Part shown: piece after piece, positions 1 to 7,668 of the stretch
How the letters are laid out: the number at the start of each line of letters is the position of its first letter
Position numbering within the stretch: the stretch's first letter is position 1
Assembly: GCF_018332695.1 (NCBI RefSeq)
Contig: NZ_BOQN01000068.1
Span: 35,943 to 99,942 of the forward strand
Length of the DNA: 64,000 bases
Origin: Paractinoplanes toevensis
Lineage (GTDB): Bacteria > Actinomycetota > Actinomycetes > Mycobacteriales > Micromonosporaceae
Direction of reading: 5' to 3'
Notes under the pieces: generated by a model
What the model was told of the DNA's origin: nothing
Seen by the model: the letters and a program-made list of their open reading frames with translations, nothing else
The model's database searches: none
Program-made: the position numbers and the translations under genes

Positions 1-1
1 A

Positions 2-2116
2 ACGGTGTACTACGACGGCGTGGTCTACGTCCACGCGGCCAACGGCGACCGTGCCGCGGTCGTCGCGGTGCGTGCCGTCGATGGCAGTTACCTGTGGCAT
101 TTCTTCGGTGGACCGGATCGCGGAACCATCTACACCGACGTCAACGGCAACTCCGTCGACGCCGGCGCCACCTGGGGGCCCGTGCTGCCCGACGGCACGC
201 AGTGCAACCTCGAGGCCGGCGCGACACCGTGGATGCACGGGGCGATCGACCCCGAGCTGGGCTTCTACTACATGACCTTCGGCAACCCGCGCAGCTGCCG
301 GAGCTCGCAGGACGGCTCCCTGCGCCCGGGCGACGACCTGTTCTCCACCACGATGGTGGCGGTCGACCTGAAGACCGGCGCGTACAAGTGGCACTACCAG
401 TCGATCCGGCACGACGTGTGGGACATGGACAATGTCCATCCGCCGACCCTGGCCGACATCAGGATCAAGGGCCAGAAGCGCAAGGTGGTGTTCTACGGCA
501 GCAAGTCGGGACACCAGTTCGTGCTCGATCGGACGACCGGCAAGCCCGTGCTTCCGGTCGTCGACAAGCCGATGATCCAGGACTCCCGGCAGCACAACGC
601 CGAAACCCAGCCCTTCCCGACGGAGCGCCTGCTGCCCGAATGCGTCGTCTGGCAGAAACTGGACCCGCGGAACGTCCCGGGTGACCCGTGGCGCGCCGTG
701 CCGAACTACAACGGCTATCAACCTGACGCGAAGGGCAACCTCGTCTTCAACCCGGACAGCTACGTCAAGGCCGACCAGCCGTTCCTGAAGTACCCGCCGG
801 GCTACCCCTCGGACCACCGCCGCGGCTGCATGTACGACCCACAGTGGGACCTGCCGATTCTGTCGACCACCAGTCAGAACGGCGGGGCCGACTGGTCGAA
901 CGACTCCTACAGCCACAGCACGAACATGGTCTATTACCCGTACGGCACCAACCCGGTGGCGCACTGGAACGGCGCCGCGGCCAACGGGCAGCGAGCGATC
1001 GGCCAGTACCAGACCGGCGGCATCCTGGCCTACGACGCCTCGACCGGCAAGGTGCGGTGGCGCAACCACCTCGGCACGGACATGTCGCACGGCCAAGGAC
1101 CCCTGACGACCGCGACCGATCTGCTCTTCGCCGGCCAGATCGACGGCCGGCTCCTGGCCCTGGACGCCCGCGACGGCGACGTTCTGTGGGAGTTCCAGAC
1201 CGGGTCGGGCATCTCCGGCGCCCCGATCACCTACACGGTCGGCGGCGAACAGTACGTCGCTGTTCTCGCCGCCGGGTCCACGAACCCGTACGGCGCCTCG
1301 GTGACGCAGGGCGATTCGCTGTGGGCGTTCAAGCTCGGCGGCACCTACACGACCGAGTCGGGCAGCCAGGAGGGGCCGGACACAGCTCCGCTGGCGATCC
1401 GCCGCCCCGTGCAGGGCAACCCGGTCGACGGCGCGACGGTGAACAACACCGTTCTCCTGGGCCGCCAGAACCGCACGACCGACACCGCCGCAGCCCGCGA
1501 CAGCACCGCACAGGGCGGCATGGCCCCGACTCACCTCCGGGTGCCGGTCGGGACCACCGTGACCTTCCTGAACCCGGGAGCGGAGACCTTCCCGAACTTC
1601 CCCAACCAATTGCCGCACTGCGCGACCCAGTACTTCGAAGGGCTGTTCAACCCCCGACTGGACCCCGGCGAGCGCTTCGAGTTCACGTTCGACCGCGCCG
1701 GCGAGTACTACTTCAACGACTGCACCGACCCACGGCCGACCGGCAAGATCGAGGTGTACCCGACACCACAGGACCTGCCGGGCGCGTTGCGATTCACCCC
1801 CGCGACCCTCGACCTCAGCTCGCGGACCGGAATTTTCACCGCGGTCCACGGCACCGTGACCGCCACGCTGCACCTTCCGGCCGGCCACCGCCTCGACGGC
1901 GGGGTCGAGCTACGCACACCGCTGTCAAGGACACCTGTCCCGGCCGAGCGGGCGAAGGTGATCGGCCGGACCTTGATCGTGACGTTCGACAAGGCCGACC
2001 TCGACAACAACGTGCCGGAAGGCGACGCGGTGGCGTTGACGCTGGTAGCGAACTTCCGGCAGGGCGGCGACCAAAAACAGCTCACGTCAACCGCGACGGT
2101 ACGGGTCCGCAAATGA
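2..2116 (+). CDS. PQQ-type quinoprotein dehydrogenase, 3' part, with cupredoxin-like C-terminal domain (5' end outside window)
   Basis: The frame is open to the left edge, so the signal peptide and first propeller blades are missing; about 704 residues remain. The body has the Trp/Gly-rich blades of the methanol/ethanol quinoprotein family, with WDMDNVHPP near residue 140 followed by GSKSGHQFVLDRTTGKP, and GILAYDASTGKVRW ... DGRLLALDARDGDVLWEFQTG near residues 340-400. Family members oxidise alcohols or sugars outside the cytoplasm using PQQ; the substrate here cannot be read. After the propeller a cupredoxin-like beta-sandwich (about residues 480-585, VPVGTTVTFLNPG to TGKIEVYP) is appended, then a beta-rich tail of about 120 residues. 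In the cupredoxin part the FNDC cysteine is present but the usual downstream His and Met copper ligands are not obvious, so it may be a structural domain or an unusual copper site. Confidence 0.85.
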   Translation, partial: TVYYDGVVYVHAANGDRAAVVAVRAVDGSYLWHFFGGPDRGTIYTDVNGNSVDAGATWGPVLPDGTQCNLEAGATPWMHGAIDPELGFYYMTFGNPRSCRSSQDGSLRPGDDLFSTTMVAVDLKTGAYKWHYQSIRHDVWDMDNVHPPTLADIRIKGQKRKVVFYGSKSGHQFVLDRTTGKPVLPVVDKPMIQDSRQHNAETQPFPTERLLPECVVWQKLDPRNVPGDPWRAVPNYNGYQPDAKGNLVFNPDSYVKADQPFLKYPPGYPSDHRRGCMYDPQWDLPILSTTSQNGGADWSNDSYSHSTNMVYYPYGTNPVAHWNGAAANGQRAIGQYQTGGILAYDASTGKVRWRNHLGTDMSHGQGPLTTATDLLFAGQIDGRLLALDARDGDVLWEFQTGSGISGAPITYTVGGEQYVAVLAAGSTNPYGASVTQGDSLWAFKLGGTYTTESGSQEGPDTAPLAIRRPVQGNPVDGATVNNTVLLGRQNRTTDTAAARDSTAQGGMAPTHLRVPVGTTVTFLNPGAETFPNFPNQLPHCATQYFEGLFNPRLDPGERFEFTFDRAGEYYFNDCTDPRPTGKIEVYPTPQDLPGALRFTPATLDLSSRTGIFTAVHGTVTATLHLPAGHRLDGGVELRTPLSRTPVPAERAKVIGRTLIVTFDKADLDNNVPEGDAVALTLVANFRQGGDQKQLTSTATVRVRK

Positions 2117-2148
2117 GGCCCGGGGCGCCACGACATTCAAAGGAATCT

Positions 2149-2169
2149 ATGCGTACGTTGTTCAGGTGA
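2149..2169 (+). CDS. possible six-codon leader ORF (MRTLFR)
   Basis: An AAAGGAA purine stretch (2139-2145) lies just before ATG 2149. The frame reads MRTLFR and stops at TGA 2167-2169, which overlaps the GTG (2166) of the next gene in a GTGA junction. The downstream GTG has no Shine-Dalgarno of its own, so this could be a coupled leader peptide; the spacing is short, and it may be chance. Confidence 0.25.
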   Translation: MRTLFR

Positions 2170-3152
2170 GCATTCCCATCGCGCTGGCATGCGAGCGGTA
2201 CGACCGCACGGAGGCGCTCCGCGACGGCCGGGTCACACCGGCCGGGGTGGATCTGACCTACCTGCCGCAGCCGGTCGAGGAGACGTTCTTCCGGATGGCC
2301 CGGTTCCGCGAGTTCGACGCCGCCGAGATGTCGCTGGCCAGCTACGTGGTGAGCCTGACCCGAGACGCACCGTTCGTGGGCCTGCCGGTGTTCCCGTCCC
2401 GGATGTTCCGGCACAGCGGCATCTATATCGCGGCGGCGTCCGGCATCATGGAGCCGGCCGACCTTGCCGGGCGTCGCGTCGGCGTGGCCGAGTTCCAGCT
2501 GACGGCCAACGTCTGGATCCGGGGCCTGCTCGCCGACGAGTACGCCGTGCCGGTCGAGTCGGTCTCCTACGTCACCGGCGGGCTGCACACCCCTGGGCGA
2601 ACCGAGAAGGTACCCCTCCACCTCCCGCCCGGCATTCGCGTCGAGCCACTGGGGCCGGGGCGCACCCTCGACGAGGCACTGGCCACCGGCGAGATCGACG
2701 CGCTCTACTCACCGCGTACGCCGCAAAGCTTCACCAGCGGCGATCGCGGGGTGCGCCGGCTCTTCGAGCCGGCCCGCCCGGTCGAGGAGGACTACTACCG
2801 GCGGACCGGCATTTTTCCGATCATGCATGTGCTGGTGCTGCGCCGCGATGTGTACGAGCGCAACCGCTGGCTGGCGCGGTCGCTGTACGACGCGTTCGAA
2901 CGCGCCCGGCGGCTGTGCGTGGCGGGCATGGACGACACCGCCGCGGCCCGCTACATGCTGCCCTGGCTGCACGACGAGGTGGCCCGGACCCGGGCGTTGC
3001 TCGGCGACGACTACTGGCCCTACGGGCTGGAACCCAACCGCCAGGCGCTCCGGACCTTCCTGGACTACGCGTACGCCCAAGGGCTGGCCGCCCGCCCCCT
3101 GGAGCCGGAGGAACTGCTGGCACCGGAGACCCTGGAGTCGGCGATCGTCTGA
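2166..3152 (+). CDS. 4,5-dihydroxyphthalate-decarboxylase-like / periplasmic-binding-fold protein
   Basis: 328 residues with GTG start. The sequence follows the family usually annotated as 4,5-dihydroxyphthalate decarboxylase: ACERYDRTEALRDGRV at the N-terminus, EETFFRMARFREFDAAEMSLASYV (residues ~38-61, split motif), PVFPSRMFRHSGIYI, DLAGRRVGVAEFQLTANVWIRG (~100-121) and a C-terminal EPNRQALRTFLDYAYAQGL. These proteins share the type-II solute-binding fold with SsuA/THI5-like proteins; true decarboxylase activity is shown for few. No signal peptide is visible, so it is probably cytoplasmic or an enzyme. It lies 84 bp before an NMT1-like lipoprotein gene and probably shares a transcript with it. 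No ABC permease or ATPase is nearby. Aromatic-acid metabolism is a guess. Confidence 0.8.
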   Translation: MSIPIALACERYDRTEALRDGRVTPAGVDLTYLPQPVEETFFRMARFREFDAAEMSLASYVVSLTRDAPFVGLPVFPSRMFRHSGIYIAAASGIMEPADLAGRRVGVAEFQLTANVWIRGLLADEYAVPVESVSYVTGGLHTPGRTEKVPLHLPPGIRVEPLGPGRTLDEALATGEIDALYSPRTPQSFTSGDRGVRRLFEPARPVEEDYYRRTGIFPIMHVLVLRRDVYERNRWLARSLYDAFERARRLCVAGMDDTAAARYMLPWLHDEVARTRALLGDDYWPYGLEPNRQALRTFLDYAYAQGLAARPLEPEELLAPETLESAIV

Positions 3153-3236
3153 ACAACCTGATGGCACGACAGATCCATTGACCAACAACTATGTCTGACT
3201 AGGCTGGCGAGGGAGGGACGAACGAGGGGGTGGGAC

Positions 3237-4193
3237 ATGTTCCCCGTCCGCCGCGCATTGGCCACCGCGCTGGCCGTCCTGCTGGTCACCGGCGCGACCG
3301 CCTGCTCCGACGACCGCGACGGCCAAGCCGAGACCGTCACCCGGCTGGACGTCGGCGTGGTCTCGGTCATCGATGTCGCCCCGCTCTACCTCGGCATCAG
3401 CAAGGGCTTCTTTTCCGCCCGGAAGCTGCAGGTGACGCCGACGCCCCGGCAGGGCGGCTCGGTCATCGTCGCCGCGGTGGTCTCCGGAAACCAGCACATC
3501 GGCTTCTCCAACAACACCTCACTGCTCATCGCGGCCTCCCGCGGTTTGCCGCTGCGTATCGTGGCCGCCGGTAACCAGGCGGCCGACGGCGACTACGCGG
3601 CGATCTTCACCCGCGCGGACAGCCGGATCAGCTCGCCCAAGGACCTCATCGGCAAGAACATCGCGGTCAACAACCTGAACAACGTCGGACCCCTGTCGAT
3701 CAACGCGGCGCTGCAGGCGAGCGGCGTCGACATCACGAAGGTCAAGTTCGTCGAGGTCTCCTTCCCGGAGATGGGCGCCGCCCTGGCGCAACGGCGGGTC
3801 GACGCGGCCTGGGCCGTCGAACCGTTCGCGACCGCCATCAAGGCGGCCGGCGGCGCCAAGGTGGTGCTGCGGCCCTACCCCCTGGTGGCACCGCACTTCC
3901 CGGTCGCCTCCTACTTCACCAGCCAGTCCTACGCGGCGTCCGACCCGGACGTGGTCGACCGGTTCCGGCAGGCGATGAACGAGTCCCTGACGTACGCCCA
4001 GAACCACCCCGACGAGATCCGCAAGATCCTCCCGACCTACATCGACCTGACCCCGGAGATCGCCGCCGGCGTCGTGCTGCCCGAGTGGAGCACCGACATA
4101 GGCGCCCCCCTGCTGCAACGCACCGCGAAGCTGGCCCACGAATACGGCTACCTCACCACCGAACCGGACGTGGCCCGGCTGGTGGGCGGCTGA
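3237..4193 (+). CDS. ABC transporter substrate-binding lipoprotein, NMT1/SsuA-like
   Basis: 318 residues. A GAGGGGGTGGG purine run precedes ATG 3237. The N-terminus is a lipoprotein signal (MFPVRRALATALAVLLVTG then ATAC|S, Cys about residue 23). The mature part has the NMT1/THI5/SsuA pattern: VGVVSVIDVAPLYLGISKGFFSARKL, GGSVIVAAVVSGNQHIGFSNNTSL (both shorter than full motifs), IAVNNLNNVGPLSINAALQASGVD and RRVDAAWAVEPFATAIKAAGG. Such proteins bind nitrate, sulfonates, aromatic acids or pyrimidine precursors at the membrane surface for an ABC importer. No permease or ATPase follows; the next gene is a glycosyltransferase, so the partners are either upstream of the window or unlinked. Confidence 0.88.
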   Translation: MFPVRRALATALAVLLVTGATACSDDRDGQAETVTRLDVGVVSVIDVAPLYLGISKGFFSARKLQVTPTPRQGGSVIVAAVVSGNQHIGFSNNTSLLIAASRGLPLRIVAAGNQAADGDYAAIFTRADSRISSPKDLIGKNIAVNNLNNVGPLSINAALQASGVDITKVKFVEVSFPEMGAALAQRRVDAAWAVEPFATAIKAAGGAKVVLRPYPLVAPHFPVASYFTSQSYAASDPDVVDRFRQAMNESLTYAQNHPDEIRKILPTYIDLTPEIAAGVVLPEWSTDIGAPLLQRTAKLAHEYGYLTTEPDVARLVGG

Positions 4194-4211
4194 ATTCATC
4201 CGCGCCAGGGC

Positions 4212-5687
4212 ATGACGGACTCGGTAGCCTGCCCTATGCGCCGAATCCGTCCGGAGTGGTCGGTGGCGGCCGCGCTGCTGGTGCTGTTGCTGGCAACCAG
4301 TTCGCAGTACGGCTGGCACCGCGACGAGTTGTACTTCGTGGCCGCCGGGCGGCATCCGGCGTGGGGCTACCCGGACCAGCCATCGCTCGCGCCGCTGTTG
4401 TCGGCCGGGCTCTACCGTGTGGGCGGCGGCTCACTGGTCGTCGTCCGGCTGGCGTCGGCCTTGGCGACAGCCACGACCGTGGTGCTGGTCGGCGCGATCG
4501 CGGGGCTGCTGGGCGGAACCGGCCGGGCGCGCCTGCTCGCGGCGAGTATGTGGGCGGTCGGCGCAGCTGCCCTGATCACCGGTCATCTGGTCAGCACTGC
4601 CACGTTCGACGTGATGTTCACCGTGGCGGTGACGGCCTGCATCATGAAGGCGCTGACCGAAGGCCGGCCCAACTGGATGCTCTCGGCCGGCGTGCTGCTG
4701 GGCTTCGGCCTGTTCAACAAGATGGTCATCGGCGTCGTGATCGCGCTGGTCTGCACGGCACTGCTGGTTCTGGGTCCGCGTCGGCCACTGCTGACGTGGC
4801 AGGCCCTGGCCGGCGCCCTGTTCGCGGTGCTGGGTGCGCTGCCTTACCTGCTCTGGCAGTCGGCCCACGGCTGGCCGCAGGCGAAGGTGGCGGCGTCCAT
4901 TGCCGGCGACGAGAACTGGATCGGGGTGATTCCGACCCAGTTGGTGCTGGTCTCGATCTTCTTGGTGCCATTTCTTGGCGCCGGCCTCGTGCGTCTGCTG
5001 CGTAGCGACGCCGGACCGGCCCGGGCTTTCGGGTACGCGTACCTCGCTCTACTCGTCCTGATCCTGGCGACCGGCGGCAAGGGTTACTACGCGGCCGGTC
5101 TCCTGCCGGTGGTCGTGGCATCGACCGGAATCGTCACCGACATGTGGCTCACCCACGGCCGGCGCCGGCTACGAACCGCCCTGGTCGGTACGGCGATGGG
5201 AGTGTCGCTGGTACTCAACGCCATCAACGGACTCGCGATCACACCGGCCGCACAGCTGCAGCACAGCGGCATCAACACGCTCAACCACGAGGCAGGCGAA
5301 CAGGTCGGATGGCCGGAATTCCAGGAAACGGTCCGCACGGCCGTGCGGAACCTGCCCCCGGATCAACAGGGCCAGGCGGTGGTGTTCGCCTCGAACTACG
5401 CCGAAGCCGCCGCGGTGCAACTCGGTCACGATCTGCCGTCGGCCTACAGCGGGCACAACGCGTACGCGTCCTGGCCACCGCCCTCCTCGGCCACCGGCCC
5501 GGTGATCCTCACCGGCTTCACCCCGGGCGACACCGTCAGCCGGCACTTCACCGGCTGTCAGGTGGCCGGCCGGGTCGACAACGGGTACGGGCTCGACAAC
5601 GACGAACAGGGCGCCATCCTGCAGCGGTGTTCCGGCCCGATCGGCGACTGGACGGCGATCTGGCCATCGCTGATCCACTACGACTAG
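4212..5687 (+). CDS. GT39/ArnT-type integral membrane glycosyltransferase
   Basis: 491 residues (483 if the second ATG at 4236 is used; neither has a clear Shine-Dalgarno). It looks like a GT-C fold enzyme: one hydrophobic helix at the N-terminus, then the first extracytoplasmic loop with HRDELYF (about residues 36-42), which carries the acidic pair expected for polyprenyl-phosphate-sugar transferases, followed by around ten membrane segments and a soluble C-terminal tail (from about residue 375). FDVMFTVAV in the third segment is typical of the PMT_2 group. It would move a sugar from a polyprenyl-phosphate donor onto a lipid, polymer or protein at the outer face of the membrane; the acceptor is unknown. 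It is co-directional with the preceding binding protein but probably functionally independent. Confidence 0.82.
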   Translation: MTDSVACPMRRIRPEWSVAAALLVLLLATSSQYGWHRDELYFVAAGRHPAWGYPDQPSLAPLLSAGLYRVGGGSLVVVRLASALATATTVVLVGAIAGLLGGTGRARLLAASMWAVGAAALITGHLVSTATFDVMFTVAVTACIMKALTEGRPNWMLSAGVLLGFGLFNKMVIGVVIALVCTALLVLGPRRPLLTWQALAGALFAVLGALPYLLWQSAHGWPQAKVAASIAGDENWIGVIPTQLVLVSIFLVPFLGAGLVRLLRSDAGPARAFGYAYLALLVLILATGGKGYYAAGLLPVVVASTGIVTDMWLTHGRRRLRTALVGTAMGVSLVLNAINGLAITPAAQLQHSGINTLNHEAGEQVGWPEFQETVRTAVRNLPPDQQGQAVVFASNYAEAAAVQLGHDLPSAYSGHNAYASWPPPSSATGPVILTGFTPGDTVSRHFTGCQVAGRVDNGYGLDNDEQGAILQRCSGPIGDWTAIWPSLIHYD

Positions 5688-5757
5688 CACGACCACCCGG
5701 AGAGGTGGGTAGGACGAAAACCGGCCGCTGAGCGTGAAGGCAGGGATGCCGCGACTC

Positions 5758-6181
5758 TTGTACGGCTTCGATGGAAAAGGGACGGGCGAAGAGCTCGGCC
5801 TGCCGAGCCGGATGGTCGAACATGCGGATCTCCGGGGGTTCGGCCGGCATCTCGGCAAATTCGTCGAAATGGCTTCGCAGATCGAGGACCTCGACATCCA
5901 GATCGCTTCCGGGCCGTACGGCGGAATTCGGCTGCATAGCTCGCCGCACGACGTGGAGTTGATCGGCCCGCCCGGGGTTCCGCCACGATCAGAGCCCGAG
6001 TCCCGCACAAGTCCATCAGTCGGAGCACAAAGCCGACGTACAGCTGCTCCACCCGCGCGTACTCGTCGAGGGTGAGCGTTTCGCCCCCGAATCGCTCGCC
6101 GATCTGGGCGAAGGCGGTCCACTCCTCGGCATCCGGGTCACCCGAGTGCTTTGCGACCAGCAACTGCACCACGTCGGCCAC
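5758..6181 (-). pseudogene. truncated duplicate of the adjacent toxin-immunity gene (internal deletion, frameshift)
   Basis: The first ~70 codons (GTG at 6181; VADVVQLLVAKHSGDPDAEE) match the gene at 6689-7636 almost exactly. After AEPR the copy jumps directly to sequence matching the later ARADQL/VVRRAM region. Aligned at the DNA level, bases equivalent to 7031-7425 of the intact copy are missing (395 bp), which is not a multiple of three, so the remaining 3' half (matching LDVEVLDLRSHFDEFAEMPAEPPE) is out of frame. Homology stops near 5758 at TACGGCTTCGATGGAAAAGG, whereas the intact gene continues another ~130 bp. It cannot encode a full protein and is a relic of cassette duplication. Confidence 0.88.
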
Positions 6182-6216
6182 TCAACTCCGATCTCGATGA
6201 GGTCGAACTGGCTCTC
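6182..6216 (-). pseudogene. relic of an RHS toxin 3' end
   Basis: Read on the minus strand this stretch gives SQFDLIEIG immediately before the decayed immunity copy, matching the last residues NQFDLIKIGD of the intact RHS toxin that sits immediately before the intact immunity gene. One base is missing relative to the intact copy just before the stop. It shows that the duplicated unit included the end of a toxin gene plus its immunity gene. It overlaps the last 2 bases of the Imm10-like stop codon region. Confidence 0.75.
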
Positions 6217-6619
6217 AGGGAAGACTGCCGCGCAGCCCATCCTCGGCGAGCACCCGCCGGAGGCCTTCGACGACCTGGTCGAACTTCCCGTTGGCCAGAT
6301 GGAATCTCAGCGTCGCGGGAATGTCCAGTTCCTCGGTGGCCTCCGTGGAGAACGTCATGGTCAGGACCGACGCGCCCGGGTCGGCGGCGATGGCGATGAT
6401 GCCGCCGTAGATACTCCGGCCGAGATGGTTGCTTATCGAATAGGTGTCCATCCCGAGACGGCGGTCCTGCTCGTCGTACTCACCGCTGAGCGGAACCTGG
6501 AAGGTCAGCCCGAACTGCTCTCCATATTCGTCCGTGGCCATCGCCACGCAGTAGGTCTCGACGTCCGGCAGCTCCACGGCAGCCGCCGAGACCACGGCGA
6601 TGTCGGCGTTACGGCTCAT
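6215..6619 (-). CDS. Imm10-family-like immunity protein
   Basis: 134 residues from ATG 6619; a TTG at 6628 is an alternative, and no strong ribosome site is seen for either. The core pattern VETYCVAMATDEYGEQFGLTF ... YDEQDRRLGMDTYSI ... RSIYGGI (each read in pieces) followed by FSTEATEELDIPATLRFHL resembles Imm10, a family of small immunity proteins of polymorphic toxin systems; this assignment is from memory of the family pattern. The protein would be cytoplasmic and bind a cognate toxin. It stands downstream of the RHS toxin and its adjacent immunity gene, directly after a fragment of an RHS pre-toxin region, so its own toxin has probably been lost and it may act as an orphan immunity gene. 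Confidence 0.72.
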   Translation of the reverse strand: MSRNADIAVVSAAAVELPDVETYCVAMATDEYGEQFGLTFQVPLSGEYDEQDRRLGMDTYSISNHLGRSIYGGIIAIAADPGASVLTMTFSTEATEELDIPATLRFHLANGKFDQVVEGLRRVLAEDGLRGSLP

Positions 6620-6628
6620 CCGGTTCAA

Positions 6629-6688
6629 CGGTGCTCCGACTGCGGTGCCGAAGGCGGCGATGTCCGCCGCGGCGATCTCGACATCGCT
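6629..6688 (-). pseudogene. in-frame fragment of an RHS pre-toxin region
   Basis: On the minus strand these 20 codons follow the TAG stop of the upstream immunity gene and read SDVEIAAADIAAFGTAVGAP, then continue in frame into the Imm10-like gene. The intact RHS protein has EDLEIAAADLSLFGAEDG just before its HINT domain (about residues 1980-1998). The DNA agrees as well (GAGATCGCCGC-GCGGAC). I read it as the stump of another toxin module whose HINT and toxin parts were deleted. Confidence 0.6.
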
Positions 6689-7636
6689 CTAGCGAAGCCA
6701 GCGAGCGGTCAGTGATCCGGCGGCGTTCGGCACGACGGCGGCGAGCGGTGACGGAGCGTCGAAAAACTTCTCCGGATTGAAGAGACCCACCGTCCCCGGC
6801 CCCTTACGGATGCTCTCCTGTACGGCTTCGATGGAAAAGGGACGGGCGAAGAGCTCGGCCTGCCGAGCCGGATGGTCGAACATGCGAATCTCCGGGGGCT
6901 CGACCGGCATCTCGGCAAATTCGTCGAAATAGCTTCGCAGATCGAGGACCTCGACATCCAGATCGCTCCCGGACCGTACGGCGGAATTCGCCCGCATCGC
7001 CCGCCGCACGACGTGGAGTTGATCGGCCCGCGCCCGGTACCAGCGCTCCCCCCACGGCCCGTAGGCCCATTGTTCGAGAATCCAGATCCCGCTCGGTGAT
7101 CCCGCTGCCCATTCCCGCAGGGCAAGCCAGAAGTCATCGTCGGCCGGCCTGGTGATCAGCTCGTCGCAGGTCGGCTCCTGCTCCCGCAGAATGCGCAACC
7201 CGGCCGGAAGAGCCCTTTCGACCAGCTGCCGTAGGTCTTCGGCCACCTCCACCGTGAGGTAGAAGTCGAACGCCACTCCCACCCGCACCGCGCCACCCGG
7301 AACCTCGAAGACACATCCCGTCCCGCTCCCCCGGAGCATGCCCCGGAGGAGCGGGACGATCGATGTGACGCCGAGCTCGGTGCCGTTGCGGAACTCGGGC
7401 AACCACGCCGGCAGAGCCGACGCGACCCGGGGTTCCGCCACGATCAGAGCCCGAGTCCCGCACAAGTCCATCAGTCGGAGCACAAAGCCGACGTACAGCT
7501 GCTCCACCCGCGCGTATTCCTCGAGGGTGAGCGTTTCGCCCCCGAATCGCTCGCCGATCTGGGCGAAGGCGGTCCACTCCTCGGCATCCGGGTCACCCGA
7601 GTGCTTTGCGACCAGCAGCTGAACCACGTCGGTCAC
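6689..7636 (-). CDS. putative cognate immunity protein of the RHS toxin (unrecognised family)
   Basis: 315 residues starting at GTG 7636, which directly follows the TGA of the RHS toxin with no gap (GAT TGA GTG ACC), so the two are translationally coupled. I do not recognise a named family. The N-terminal third (to residue ~70) is acidic and helical, the centre (about 75-200) is mixed, and the C-terminal half is rich in Glu/Pro/Phe (DLRSYFDEFAEMPVEPPE). No signal peptide or membrane segment is visible, as expected for a cytoplasmic toxin-neutralising protein. The immunity role is inferred only from position and from a decayed duplicate of the same toxin-tail/immunity pair at 5758-6216. Confidence 0.7.
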   Translation of the reverse strand: MTDVVQLLVAKHSGDPDAEEWTAFAQIGERFGGETLTLEEYARVEQLYVGFVLRLMDLCGTRALIVAEPRVASALPAWLPEFRNGTELGVTSIVPLLRGMLRGSGTGCVFEVPGGAVRVGVAFDFYLTVEVAEDLRQLVERALPAGLRILREQEPTCDELITRPADDDFWLALREWAAGSPSGIWILEQWAYGPWGERWYRARADQLHVVRRAMRANSAVRSGSDLDVEVLDLRSYFDEFAEMPVEPPEIRMFDHPARQAELFARPFSIEAVQESIRKGPGTVGLFNPEKFFDAPSPLAAVVPNAAGSLTARWLR

Positions 7637-7668
7637 TCAATCTCCGATCTTGATGAGGTCGAACTGGT
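6818..7668. repeat. intact copy of the duplicated toxin-tail/immunity segment
   Basis: This segment is more than 90% identical by eye to 5758-6211, apart from 395 bp (7031-7425) absent from the other copy. The two are direct repeats about 1.06-1.46 kb apart and flank the Imm10-like gene, so recombination between them could delete that gene. Confidence 0.8.

Noticed and set aside
844..2169. Long alternative plus-strand frame within the quinoprotein gene
   Set aside because: Arg/Pro-rich shadow of the propeller frame; only its last six codons (MRTLFR) fall outside that gene.
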